64,000 bases of DNA. Origin: Cynocephalus volans. Its lineage: Eukaryota; Chordata; Mammalia; Dermoptera; Cynocephalidae. Every line of letters starts with the position of its first letter. Position 1 is the stretch's first letter. Below, piece after piece: positions 23,001 through 30,499 of the stretch. The DNA is taken from NCBI RefSeq assembly GCF_027409185.1, contig NC_084462.1, forward strand, positions 155,607,490 to 155,671,489, read 5' to 3'. The position numbers were made by a program, and so were the translations under genes. A model generated the notes under the pieces. The model was not told where the DNA came from, ran no database searches, and saw nothing but the letters and a program-made list of their open reading frames with translations.

Positions 23001-23236
23001 TGACTTTGTCTCCACAGTAAACAGTGTCTAGCACTGACCATAATTATGCATAAGTATTTCCCAAATGACTGAACTTCACTGCCAATTCTGTGAAGGTATA
23101 TTCTGACATGACTAGAAATATTTCTAACTCTATTTTCAAGGGGAAAAGGGATAGACAGGCAAAAAGGACCTAAGCAACCCTAATAAAAAGATAATAAAGA
23201 CAGCTCTTCCTATAACATACCAATAACGTAAAACAT
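4114..23236 (-). CDS. AREL1: AREL1, HECT-type E3 ubiquitin ligase (complete coding region, 18 coding exons)
   Basis: Known role: a cytosolic E3 ligase that restrains apoptosis by ubiquitinating IAP antagonists (SMAC, HTRA2, ARTS) and builds K33/K11-linked chains. Seen here: 18 exons on the minus strand, all with AG acceptors and GT donors. In transcription order they are 23221-23236 (coding part), 22082-22308, 20874-21111, 16468-16637, 16013-16193, 15561-15808, 13939-14016, 12818-12959, 12563-12684, 10956-11031, 10308-10417, 9468-9647, 9170-9295, 7212-7341, 7066-7124, 4900-4989, 4322-4497 and 4114-4216. They sum to 2472 nt, i.e. 823 residues plus TGA, which equals the human length as I recall it. 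Layout: N-terminal hydrophobic helix (about residues 6-30), filamin-type repeat (about 52-158), acidic Ser-rich linker (about 325-345), HECT domain (about 483-823) with catalytic Cys790. An in-frame TGA lies four codons before the ATG, which fixes the start. No frame break is visible, so the gene looks functional. Confidence 0.97.
4322..4497 (-). CDS. AREL1: AREL1 coding exon 17 (residues 732-790, HECT C-lobe)
   Basis: A 176-nt exon encoding the HECT C-lobe segment VMRWFWTVVSSLTQEELARL through STLPTAHT. It carries the first two bases (TG) of the catalytic cysteine codon 790. Acceptor gccag, donor GTGGGT. Confidence 0.95.
4900..4989 (-). CDS. AREL1: AREL1 coding exon 16 (residues 702-731)
   Basis: A 90-nt, in-phase exon encoding LLMCGTGDISVSDFKAHAVV through WHFREK. 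Acceptor ttccag, donor GTAAGT. Confidence 0.94.
5150..5335 (+). mobile_element. Non-autonomous hAT (MER5-like) DNA transposon
   Basis: Resembles MER5A: starts near ggttcctaaccagtg and contains the ccagacctattgaatcagaatctc core. It lies in AREL1 intron 15 (between exons 15 and 16). Confidence 0.6.
6420..6515 (+). mobile_element. LINE-2 3' end
   Basis: Contains the L2 terminal signature (gtagctccttgaggactggg, then cctccccagtgcctc and aggcactcaa). Confidence 0.65.
6516..6716 (+). mobile_element. Mariner-like palindromic element interrupted by a SINE
   Basis: Flanked by TA on both sides (6514-6515 and 6717-6718). Ends read caaggggtcttaaaaaattt and, inverted, the same motif (aatttttgaagtaccctca). 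A minus-strand tRNA SINE sits in the centre. Confidence 0.6.
6583..6669 (-). mobile_element. tRNA-Ile-derived SINE, monomer type
   Basis: The reverse complement begins gggctggccggttagttcag and ends near ccagccatc. It keeps the B-box-like region. Inserted inside the mariner-like palindrome. Confidence 0.85.
7066..7124 (-). CDS. AREL1: AREL1 coding exon 15 (residues 682-701)
   Basis: A 59-nt exon encoding LNELVPENLLAIFDENELE of the HECT N-lobe. Acceptor tttcag, donor GTAAGT. The intron between this exon and exon 14 is only 87 bp. Confidence 0.94.
7212..7341 (-). CDS. AREL1: AREL1 coding exon 14 (residues 639-682)
   Basis: A 130-nt exon encoding VVELMTGGAQTPVTNANKIF and the segment ending VEHFLK. 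Acceptor tttcag, donor GTGGGA, leaving one base of codon 682. Confidence 0.95.
7790..7935 (+). mobile_element. MIR SINE fragment
   Basis: The order of motifs fits MIR: a gagatcctagattctaatcc region, then cttcaatcacttagttatct and ttttctatctgcaaag. Old and diverged. Confidence 0.5.
8069..8133. repeat. Tandem duplication of a ~32-bp unit
   Basis: Two adjacent near-identical copies (8069-8100 and 8101-8133), each starting tccataggtgaacaa and ending cttagttac, differing by one extra A. Confidence 0.9.
8889..9116 (+). mobile_element. hAT-type DNA transposon with a U2 insertion
   Basis: The right end has the inverted terminal motif ttggacagtgctg. The left end has a degraded gctgtgctatcc counterpart followed by the tagccacaggtgg sub-terminal motif. 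A U2 snRNA fragment interrupts it at 8993-9032. Confidence 0.6.
8993..9032 (-). pseudogene. Truncated U2 snRNA retropseudogene
   Basis: The reverse complement starts with the U2 5' end (ATCGCTTCTCGGCCTTTTGG) and continues for about 40 nt with roughly four differences from U2 as I recall it. It is flanked by the direct repeat acattagcca at 8983-8992 and 9033-9042. Truncated at the 3' side with no long A-tail. Confidence 0.88.
9170..9295 (-). CDS. AREL1: AREL1 coding exon 13 (residues 597-638)
   Basis: A 126-nt, in-phase exon encoding YFETDDPEFYKSKVCFILNN through SGQLDK. Acceptor cttcag, donor GTGAGA. A hAT DNA transposon holding a U2 fragment ends about 53 bp beyond the donor. Confidence 0.95.
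9468..9647 (-). CDS. AREL1: AREL1 coding exon 12 (residues 537-596)
   Basis: A 180-nt, in-phase exon encoding the HECT segment with FAGRLVGKCLYESSLGGAYK and ending in GLRMHYK. Acceptor gacag, donor GTAACA. Sixty codons match the expected AREL1 HECT N-lobe with no gaps. Confidence 0.96.
10308..10417 (-). CDS. AREL1: AREL1 coding exon 11 (residues 500-536)
   Basis: A 110-nt exon encoding the hallmark HECT N-lobe motif ALDWGGPRREWFELICKALF. Acceptor tttcag, donor GTGAGT, phase 0 at the end. Confidence 0.95.
10956..11031 (-). CDS. AREL1: AREL1 coding exon 10 (residues 475-500, HECT start)
   Basis: A 76-nt exon encoding SLKATRNFSISDWSKNFEVV plus FQDEE, the beginning of the HECT N-lobe. Acceptor tttcag, donor GTCAGT. 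Confidence 0.94.
12563..12684 (-). CDS. AREL1: AREL1 coding exon 9 (residues 434-474)
   Basis: A 122-nt exon encoding GGSETFQDKVNFFQRELRQV and the basic segment before the HECT domain (KRPHSKVTLKVSRHALLES). Acceptor ctcag, donor GTGCGT after a TCG codon, so the exon does not end in the usual AG. Confidence 0.93.
12818..12959 (-). CDS. AREL1: AREL1 coding exon 8 (residues 387-434)
   Basis: A 142-nt exon. It encodes FSYLGPDPVHKLLTLVVDDG and ends at SLHKNI plus one base. Acceptor tgctag, donor GTGAGG. Confidence 0.94.
13241..13257. repeat. (TA)n microsatellite
   Basis: A short run of alternating T and A in AREL1 intron. Confidence 0.85.
13400..13587 (+). mobile_element. tRNA-Ile-derived dimeric SINE
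   Basis: Two tRNA-like monomers: the first with ggttcggatccc, the second with gggttaagatccccttaccg. Tail (AAAT)n. Flanked by a perfect 15-bp target duplication, aaagagagatatgag, at 13385-13399 and 13588-13602. Confidence 0.95.
13939..14016 (-). CDS. AREL1: AREL1 coding exon 7 (residues 361-386)
   Basis: A 78-nt, in-phase exon encoding QFSVKEFYLKIIPWRLYTFR through CPGTK. Acceptor ctccag, donor GTAAGT. Its length is a multiple of three, so skipping it would keep the frame. Confidence 0.94.
15561..15808 (-). CDS. AREL1: AREL1 coding exon 6 (residues 278-360, acidic linker)
   Basis: A 248-nt exon with acceptor cttcag. It encodes the ERNVSTSGVSIYFEAYLYN segment and a low-complexity linker with the acidic run VEEEDEDSPSE and the basic run KVKKPKK. 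The donor is GTTGGA, the weakest in the gene by eye. The frame remains open past it for about 50 codons. Confidence 0.94.
16013..16193 (-). CDS. AREL1: AREL1 coding exon 5 (residues 218-278)
   Basis: A 181-nt exon with acceptor ctgtag and a strong donor GTAAGT. It reads LGPQEEESTS at the start and ends in NGEFDIIVLS plus one base. It was located by reading the minus strand between exons 4 and 6, because it has no stand-alone long frame. Its length restores phase with the flanking exons. Confidence 0.93.
16468..16637 (-). CDS. AREL1: AREL1 coding exon 4 (residues 161-217)
   Basis: A 170-nt exon with acceptor ttccag and donor GTGAGC. It encodes the region after the filamin repeat, including VVPSKTKIVCHFSTLVLTCG and RDEYDNPTNNSTSL. 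Codon 161 is split across the preceding intron, and the exon ends in phase 0 after His-Glu. Confidence 0.95.
16961..17010. repeat. (CA)n microsatellite
   Basis: About 25 uninterrupted CA units in AREL1 intron 3 (between exons 3 and 4). Confidence 0.95.
17126..17307 (+). mobile_element. tRNA-Ile-derived dimeric SINE in L1
   Basis: Two monomers, diverged, with an A-tail. The direct repeat aaaacgc at 17119-17125 and 17308-17314 splits the L1 sequence cleanly. Confidence 0.9.
17370..17557 (+). mobile_element. tRNA-Ile-derived dimeric SINE in L1
   Basis: A perfect 15-bp target duplication, aaattggaaggttca, at 17355-17369 and 17558-17572. The tail is a T/A-rich run rather than pure A. Confidence 0.93.
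18159..18258 (+). mobile_element. tRNA-Ile-derived SINE, monomer type
   Basis: Starts ggctggccagttagctcagt with a nearly intact tRNA A-box region. Ends ccggccagccacc plus an A-tail. Confidence 0.92.
19304..19444 (-). mobile_element. GC-hairpin SINE (type C)
   Basis: Poly(T) then gtctttttccgtgaccggt. The body has gggagcgtcgctgcgctccc, i.e. an inverted repeat where the anticodon region should be. The flanking ctctgtctt direct repeat supports retroposition. Confidence 0.92.
20325..20805 (+). mobile_element. Old LINE-1 3' end fragment
   Basis: L1M-type signatures: caacccacatgtccattaac, caatggaatattatacgac, and the aaatgccacatattttatg stretch. Its end lies about 70 bp from the AREL1 exon 3 donor. 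Confidence 0.8.
20811..20867. repeat. GA-rich purine tract
   Basis: A GGGA/GAAA-rich simple sequence lying next to the AREL1 exon 3 donor. In the transcript (minus strand) it reads as a long C/U tract 5-60 nt into the intron. Confidence 0.85.
20874..21111 (-). CDS. AREL1: AREL1 coding exon 3 (residues 82-161, filamin repeat)
   Basis: A 238-nt exon. It encodes the core of the filamin/immunoglobulin-like repeat, including the GRYEITVKLGG segment and the NVAYSPYYKIF strand typical of filamin repeats. The acceptor is ttgcag and the donor GTATGT, leaving one base of codon 161. A purine-rich (GA) tract and an L1 3' end start within about 10 bp of the donor. Confidence 0.96.
21595..21812 (+). mobile_element. 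hAT-type non-autonomous DNA transposon, copy 1
   Basis: Starts ggggttggcaaactttttct and ends ccatagtctcccaactcctg, with the gtggctgtgttctaa and tttggccccc motifs characteristic of a common MER (Charlie-group) element. Confidence 0.7.
22082..22308 (-). CDS. AREL1: AREL1 coding exon 2 (residues 6-81)
   Basis: A 227-nt exon. It encodes a hydrophobic N-terminal helix (GGITVSVVAFFFTIKFLFEL) followed by an acidic/basic stretch and the beginning of the filamin-like region (DWKDPYEVGHSMAFRVH). The acceptor is tacatag and the donor GTAAGG, in phase 0 at the 3' end. An old hAT element lies about 180 bp upstream in the intron. Confidence 0.95.
22487..22715 (-). mobile_element. hAT-type non-autonomous DNA transposon, copy 2
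   Basis: The same family as 21595-21812 in reverse orientation: ends with cagaaaaagtttgccaaccc on the plus strand. Confidence 0.7.
22880..23085 (+). mobile_element. LINE-2 3' end
   Basis: An L2 terminal-type sequence including cttcttaaaggcagat, gtctccacagtaaacag and aagtatttcccaaatg. Confidence 0.5.
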
Positions 23237-23281
23237 CAGGTCCCTTCAACGCCAACAGACAGCCAAGGATCACAGCTGCAA
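23221..23281 (-). CDS. AREL1: AREL1 first coding exon (start codon exon)
   Basis: A 61-nt exon. The acceptor CAG lies just above 23281 and the donor GTATGT starts at 23220. The ATG is at 23236-23234, so only 16 nt are coding (MFYVI plus one base). An in-frame TGA four codons upstream rules out an N-terminal extension. The start context is weak (C at -3, T at +4). Confidence 0.93.
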
Positions 23282-23285
23282 CTGT

Positions 23286-24546
23286 AAAACAAAAAAAAAA
23301 ATCAAAAAAAAAAAAAACTGATTTAGTTTTTTAATCCAACTGTTCCTTACAGCCATCTCAGAATGAGATAAAATAGACTGTATGGCTTGAGCCACCAATT
23401 CTCTCCAGTCTAGAGCCTCACTATCCCTGTCCTCTCTCTCTCTCTAGCTTGACAAGTGCCCTGTGACATAGTTCGGAGAAACAAAGAGAGACTGCATCAT
23501 TTTCCCTAAAGACTTCCAATCAACCAACCACCCTAGGAATACCACAAACAGCCACTTGCTTTATTGCTAATTATAAAATGCAATAACACGGCTTTAGGCT
23601 TCTTCTTCCATCCACAGCTCTCAAGACAGTTTCCCTCCCCCATGCAAAGTGGTGCTAATTAACACAAGCAAATAGGATAATGGAGTCACCTTCCCCTTAT
23701 ATTTGCCTTCTGGAAGCAATTCAGCTAAGTAGAAATAACTATATAAAATGTAGATTTTTAAAAAGCAGGTATTGTTATCAAGTTGGCATTATGTAATTAA
23801 AATGAACTCTGGGTCATCCCAATAATAAGCAGTGGGTATGTAAGAGAAGTCATTTATGCTGTTACCAATCAGACAAACTAATGGGCCCTCTGGAAGATGA
23901 GCTCAGCAGAAAGGCCAAGGAGAGGAACAAAAGGAGACTGTACCTCTCATCCTAAGTGATGCCCCCAAGGTCGGAATTTGAGGGGAAACTTTCACTGTTG
24001 TTAAACTTCAATCTTCATCATTCATTTGGTCATCTGAACCCCTAAAGGTACCGTGAAGGGAAAATGCAATGTACACTGATGTTCATATCTTATCGTTGAG
24101 TTCGAACTTAGTGTAGGCTGTACATGCTATGCTCTCCATTCTACAATGCACTGAATTCACTTTCTTTTCAAGTCAATACACATTAAGGTTATCAATGTTA
24201 TCTCTACCCAGCACCTTTTATCAGCACTAGGATACTATTTGGAGATAAGACAGCAGGCTCAGATCTGGAGGAACCAAAACAACTCTTTTTCAGAGTGTGC
24301 GTTTATGTCTCAAAAAATTTGAGAGAGAAAATGGCCCATTAGTTCCTTTGATAATAACATACCCAGTGGAACCCACGGAGAGTGGGTAATTTGAAGAACG
24401 ACCATCTCATGTTTCACAGAAATCCCTATTTAGACAGGTGTCTAAAGTTCTACTATAAAAGAAATCCACACAAGAAACACTAGAATTGTCAACACACATG
24501 GATTAGGTGCTCCCAAAAGGGTCGATTATAAAGAGACAATACACAA
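23286..24546. other. AREL1 intron, no recognised feature
   Basis: A-rich runs at 23287-23319, otherwise unique-looking sequence. No coding exon or clear repeat was seen. Confidence 0.5.
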
Positions 24547-24642
24547 GGGACTGGCCAGTTAGTTCAGCTGGTTAGAGTGTGGTGCCGATAACACCACAGT
24601 CCAGGGTTCAATCCCTATATTGGCCAGCTACCCCCCAAAAAT
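24547..24642 (+). mobile_element. tRNA-Ile-derived SINE, monomer type
   Basis: Body ggactggccagttagttcag to ttggccagctaccccccaaa, with the direct repeat agacaata on both sides. Confidence 0.88.
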
Positions 24643-25269
24643 CAATAAATAGACAATATACTGACACAAAATTTGGGATCATGACTACTGAGCCTCCTTC
24701 CCAAACAAGTATCTGTCTCCAGATATGCTGAAAAGCTCCTATCATCTCTGAAAGTTATTATCATCTCTCAAAAAGCATCTGTCTGCCTCTTACAGGATGT
24801 GCTAGATGACTTGGACCATCACTGGCAGTTTAACTGTCTTAGGTACTTCTTCAGCTGGATACCATCCAATCTAATCCTAGATGTGAAACTTTGGGTCCTC
24901 AGGGAAGTTACAGCACTTGGCAAAAAATGAAGCATATATAGCTGATGTTACAGACTTGTGGTCTCAAGTCTCCTGCTCCCTGGAGGAATAAGAGCAGTGG
25001 CAAATTTATGGCTTGAGTTATAAGGACTGGAAAAATTCTTATCTGCTATCTTTGATAACTATAACAACCTTTTCTGTGAGAAGAACTGACAAGCAGTGAA
25101 GTCAAAAGCCTGGAGACCAGTCCCAGGGCGGCAACTGTGTAGCCTAAATAGGCTTCAGATTCTCACTGCTGTAAAAAGAGTTAAGATTAAATAACTTTTA
25201 TGGCACCATCTCCTTTATTATATGACTTCAATGTAACTCCCCATAGCTATCAAGGTTCTAAAATCAAAC

Positions 25270-25540
25270 AGTATAACAGCAGCATAATATAGAGGATGAA
25301 GAGTTTAGATTATCTGGGTTTAAATCCATGCTCTGCCACTCACAATGTGACCCCGGACAAGTCATTTAATTTCTCTATAGAGGGCTGATTTCCTTATCTG
25401 TCAAATTGAGATAACATCTATATGTACATCAAAGGGGTGCTGTGAAGATTAAATGACTTAACACAAATAAACAGCCTGGAATAGTACTTAGCACACAGTG
25501 AGTTCTCAAAGTTTTCATTATTATTATAATTATTATCAAT
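25270..25540 (+). mobile_element. MIR SINE
   Basis: A nearly full MIR: ggtttaaatccatgctctgc, the accccggacaagtcatttaa core, then gattaaatgacttaac and a 3' end rich in tta. Confidence 0.8.
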
Positions 25541-26024
25541 AGTAGTACTAATACTATGACTCCTTGCTTCAGAACTGATAGGAAATTCAGGGAACCTTTG
25601 TACTGGCCCACACTTTCTTCAATGAGAAAGTAATCAGAATTACAAAAGCACAGCTTCTCTTACTGTACCTAAAATCTTAGCCTGCACAGGAGTTCTTTAT
25701 ACTATTCTAATTTTATATCTGAAAATTTTTATAATAAAAAATTGAAAACTCATCCTGAGATAATTCATTTAACAAATACTGAGTGCCTACTTAATCTATT
25801 AGGTACCGGGGGAACAGTGTAGAACATGATAGCCACAGTCCCAGTTCTCGTGAAGCTGTCAGTAATAAGCTTTACCTAGTTGAATTTGTGGCTATTTTCT
25901 CTTGATTCACTTATTTCTCAACCAAATCATCACTACTGATTTTCTAAATCACCTAGACCTTTTCCAGTAGGTTAATTCTACATTTCTACCCCAATTCTCT
26001 TTATCATTTAAAACTCAGCATACC

Positions 26025-26138
26025 GGGCCGGCCCGTGGCTCACTCGCTGGCTGAGCGTGGTGCTGACAACAATACCAAGTCAAGGGTTAAGATCCCCTTA
26101 CCGGTCATCTTTTTAAATAAATAAATAAATAAATAAAT
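26025..26138 (+). mobile_element. tRNA-derived SINE, single-monomer recombinant
   Basis: Begins like the dimer's first unit (gggccggcccgtggctcac) but continues as its second unit (gtgctgacaac through gggttaagatccccttacc), then (AAAT)n. A perfect 15-bp target duplication, aaaactcagcatacc, lies at 26010-26024 and 26139-26153. Confidence 0.95.
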
Positions 26139-26498
26139 AAAACTCAGCATACCAATTACTACTTTTTTCCAAACAATTCTCCTCTCTTCTTGAAAACTTA
26201 TGACCAGAAAGTTAGATCTGTCAATTCATCACTCATTAATCTGACCTTTACAAAATATCTCACTGCTCTACAACAGCTCTCAAAAATCTTCCCAATGATA
26301 TTTACCCACCTCCCAATTTTACCCATGATACATTCTAAACTTGTCTTCCTTTTCCCCCTTTCTGGTTCCTCCTAAATGCTGTCACAGAGCCTCCCTATTT
26401 TTGTCACTCAAATCACTTTTATTCCAGATTTCACCTCTGTTTTGTAAGCATTTTCTGTACTTTTACTGACCCTCTCAAGGGTTCTCTCTGGGCTACCC

Positions 26499-26888
26499 TG
26501 ATAGAGTTTGGATGTGTTGTCCCTTCCAAAACTCATGTGGAAATTTGATCTCCAATGTGGCAGTGTTGGAAACTGATTGAGTCATGGGGGCGGATCCCTC
26601 ATGAATGGATTAATGCTCTCCCTGGGGGAGGAGGGGTAGTGAGTGAGTTCTCGCTCTATTAGTTCCAGTAAGACCTGATTGTTTAAAGGCCCCTGGCACC
26701 TCCTCTTGCTTCTCTCTCTTGCTTCCTCTCGCCACCAGCTGCCTGCCACTTTCCACCATGAGTGGAAGCAGCCTGAGGCCCATGCCAGACGCAGCTGAAC
26801 CAGAATGGTAAGCCAAATAAACCTCTTTTCCTTATAAATTACCCAGTCTCAGATATTTCTGTTATAGCAACACAAACATACTAAAACA
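26499..26888 (+). mobile_element. Solo LTR of an ERVL-MaLR (MST-like) endogenous retrovirus
   Basis: 390 bp from tgatagagtttgg to catactaaaaca, with the AATAAA-type signal ccaaataaacctc. Flanked by a perfect 5-bp duplication, taccc, at 26494-26498 and 26889-26893. No internal viral sequence remains. Confidence 0.92.
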
Positions 26889-26904
26889 TACCCCCACCCC
26901 AAAC

Positions 26905-27350
26905 TTCTCCTTAGCCCCATCTTCTACCATATCTCATTATTCACCCTATGATATATCCAAATCAGATTCTTTATACTTTTACACACAAGCTCTGAAATAT
27001 CTGATCTCCATGCCTTTTTAAACGTCATCTCCTCTGCTTAGAATATACTCCTCCCTCTCAGTCTCTATCCATGGAGCATCTCTTACTCCTAAAGTCTAGA
27101 GAAAATCCTATTTCGCTTCTCTGAAATCTTCCCTGATCCTAAATTTAGAAATTCCTTCCCTCCTCTGAATTTCCACACAACTTGGTTTTTGTCTTATAGC
27201 GCTTATATTCTATATTTTAGTCTCTTTTGTTTTGTTTTTCATTTCAGAGTGGTAAATAACATGAGGCAAAGGCTAGTCTTTAAAATCCTCCAAAGCATCC
27301 AACATAATTGCATATAGTAACTGCGATAAATATGAATAAATTATCTTTTG
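26905..27350 (+). mobile_element. LINE-2 fragment
   Basis: L2 3'-region signatures such as cttcccctgatcc-like text, cctcccttctgaattt-like text and cttatagcgcttatattc. Diverged; boundaries approximate. Confidence 0.55.
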
Positions 27351-27854
27351 AATGGATAGGGTCAAATGTCTGTTCTTTTATTTGTCCAGAATGCCTAAGG
27401 ATCAGCAATTTTCCAGATGGGACCCTCCTTTTAGGTATAGTCTTTAAAAACTTCTCTAATTAGCAGTATATTCACTTGAGCCAGGGGGGTTATAAGCTCT
27501 TCAGACCAAAAGTTACCAATTTAATTCAGATCAACAAGTATGTAGCAAATACCCATCAATAGGATCATGGGTCTCATGCATGGTATTTTTCTACAAGTTT
27601 CTACAGAACCCCTCCATTTTCTGCTGCTCACACTTCTGCATAAAATTATTTTGTAACCTTTCCCAAGGCTAATTCAAGCACAAAGAAGAAGTATGTATGT
27701 TAAGCTTCCACCATTCTATTTTATACAATTCAGTTACATGGGTATTTTGTTTGTTTTCAAGTTCATCTCTGTAGTGTCCTTGCCCCTATACAATTTAGCA
27801 AATTGTGATACTCTAAACTAGCAGAATAAAAGTAATAGTAAACTAATAAATTTC

Positions 27855-28095
27855 TATCCCCTTACTGTGCCACTTTTCAAAGGCCAAACACTGCCCTATG
27901 TGCTTTACTATGTTAGCCTAAGTAATTGTCACCACAACAACTTGGTGAGATAAGCACTATTATTCTCATTGAAAAAAAAAAAAAAAAAAAAAAAGGCTGG
28001 GCTTAGAAAAGGTATCTTGCTGAACATCTCACAGCTGGTTATGACTCAAGCCTGTGTCTAACTATGAAGCTCAATGCTCTTAACTTCATGTAGCA
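27855..28095 (-). mobile_element. MIR SINE split by an A-run
   Basis: The MIR reverse complement (accacaacaacttggtgaga and tctcacagctggttatgac) is interrupted by a run of about 22 A at 27971-27993. Confidence 0.65.
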
Positions 28096-28463
28096 CTAAA
28101 CCATGAAAAAGAATGAAGTCATAGTATAGCAAACTATCGGGGAAGAGAAAAGATTTAAGAAAACAGGTAAAAGAAAGTAAGAAAAACAAAAATATTACCC
28201 AATCTTGAAGAGTATCAGAGTGAGGCTAAAATTAGAAAGACAAACTTTTTTTAAAAAATCTTTTGAAATAAAAATAAAAAATGACAAAGGAAAGTGGAAT
28301 GCAGTACTAATTACCTAGGGCAGAAATATCACTTGCTTACTGAAGGATCCTGGGCAAGGTGCTCAATACACCAAAATTTTGCTGTCATTATTTACAAAAA
28401 GGGGGGCGGGGGAGTGAAATACTTGAAAATACCTGTCTCAAGGGAATGTTAGAAAGTTGACTG

Positions 28464-28655
28464 ATGGGCTGGCCCATGGCTCACTTGGGAGAGTGTGATG
28501 CTGATAACACCAAGGCCACGGGTTCAGATCCCTATATAGGGATGGCTGGTTGGCTCACTTGGGAGAGCGTGGTGCTGACAACACCAAGTCAAGGGTTAAG
28601 ATCCCCTTACCGGTCATCTTTTAAAAAAAAAATTTTTTTTTAATTTAAAAAAAGA
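28464..28655 (+). mobile_element. tRNA-Ile-derived dimeric SINE
   Basis: Full dimer (gggctggcccatggctcac through gatccccttaccggtcatct) with an A/T-mixed tail. Imperfect flanking repeats agaaagttga and agaaaattga. Confidence 0.92.
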
Positions 28656-28944
28656 AAATTGAATCACATACATATTCTAAAACCCCTTTTGGAGCATAAA
28701 AATTTATGATTACAGTATAAATAAATTTTAGCCCCAACAGTAAAGATCAGTTGTGAAAAAGTCATTTCCCAAAAATGGAGAATTGGTTTCCTCATATTCA
28801 AAATTGTTCTGCTGGGGGCAAAGTTAATTCTCACCACAACTGTGTGCTTTTACAGCTATCCTTTGCTGAAAGGCTTAAAAACTGGTCACTGGATCCATGT
28901 TATGCATCCCAATAATTAAATCTTAACTCAGTCTACTACCTTAC

Positions 28945-29266
28945 CTTTAAACGAGGGCCCATGTTCTGAGAACCAAGTGGAACACTCCTATTCACCAAAG
29001 CAGGTAACTTTTGGCCCCTTTCGCCTTGTCTTCCAACTTCCACATGAAAGAAAAGAGCCGTAAGGTCAACAGAAAGGGTCTGTCCATCAGACCTTCACTG
29101 AGGGTGTGTCACAGTAAGCACAGGGTCACTGTTTTTGGAATGAACTGGATGAATTCCAGGGTGGCAAAATACAGCCCAAGAATATATCATTCCTGGACTT
29201 CTCTCTAGTGCAGGGCGCAATCAACTGCCAAAGGATGCATCTGCTCTGGTGTTCCCGGATCCTACC
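28945..29266 (-). other. AREL1: Probable AREL1 5'UTR exon
   Basis: A 322-bp, repeat-free block on the minus strand. It is preceded by a strong pyrimidine tract and AG (ttttttctctttag) and followed by GTAAGG. It lies between the promoter at 43.4 kb and the start-codon exon at 23.2 kb. No minus-strand coding frame stands out. This is inferred from splice signals and position only; transcript data would settle it. Confidence 0.55.
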
Positions 29267-29964
29267 CTAAAGAGAAAAAACGGGTGAGTGGAATAGGTTT
29301 TTATTTCTGAAAGAGATTCCCTGAAAACAACAAGGAGGAGATAGAACAGGCAGTGGAAACTCCAGGACACTACAAATGACCAAGAGTTGGTAAACTCTGA
29401 CCAACCATTCCCAATTAAAACTCCACACAGTTTCCCCAAGGCCACTCTCCAACTCCATAAGAAAAGTCAGCTGGCAACCTTACTGACCACAACTATGTCA
29501 TTCCCTAGAAGGAAGCTCCAACACTTCAGTTGATTCCAGTCCTTCAGTAGAAGCAAACTAAGGCACAGATTTAAAGAGTGAGCCTCATCACAGCCACATG
29601 CCCAGTTCCAGTTTATTGAAGCTGGAGCACAGGGTCTGGGAACAATCACGAAGAGAAATGAGAAAAAGCACAGGTGGAGCTAGATTGCAAAGGGCCTTGT
29701 ATGCCATGATAAGGAATCAAGACAATGTTCAGTTGGAAAGGAGAAATCACCAAAGGACTTTAAAACTTAATCTATCAGCCTATGCAATCTGCTTCCTTTG
29801 TGCCCTTGTATGCATTTCCAAGACATGGTTAAACAAAGCTGATTTTATCTTTAGAACAGTCAAATCTGCTACTACAAGTGGGAAAAAAATCTGTGAACTT
29901 TCAAAATAAAGTCACTAAGTAAATTCCAGTAAAGTCAGTTTGTAACTCTCAAAGATATTCATGA

Positions 29965-30071
29965 TCAGGCCAGCTGGTTAGCTCAGTTGGTTAGACCACA
30001 AGCTTGTAACACTAAAGTCAAGGGTTCAGATCCCCATACTGGCCAGCCGCCAAAAAAAAAAAAAAAAAAAA
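29965..30071 (+). mobile_element. tRNA-Ile-derived SINE, monomer type
   Basis: Body caggccagctggttagctca to actggccagccgcc, with a long A-tail. Flanked by aaagatattca(t/c)ga on both sides. Confidence 0.92.
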
Positions 30072-30189
30072 AAAGATATTCACGAACCAAATATAGCAGA
30101 ATGGGGGTTTATGGCTTTATGGCAATGCATACACAAACAGCCACCATAAAACAAATGAGAAGAGTCTACTAATCAGTAAATGAAAACAG

Positions 30190-30400
30190 ACAGTCCTACC
30201 ATATGGCAGGAACTGTTCTTAGTGCTTCATATGTATTAATTCACAACCCCCAAAAATAGATAAAATTATCCCTATTTTACAGATAAAGAAACTGAGACAT
30301 AGAAAAGTTAAGTTACTTTCTCTAGATTATACATAATAAGTACTAGAGTTGAGTCAATCCCAGACAACTCGGACCCAGAATCCATGCTTTTAACAACTAC
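30190..30400 (-). mobile_element. MIR SINE
   Basis: MIR reverse complement: ccctattttacagataaag, aactgagacatagaaaagtt, then attgagtcaatcccagac-like text. Confidence 0.7.
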
Positions 30401-30499
30401 TCAACTGCTTCTCTACTATGGGAAACCAGGGGAAAAAACAAAAAATGCTAACAGGAACAGAAGAACAGAATGAGTGAAGGGTAGCAGATCAAAGAAGTT

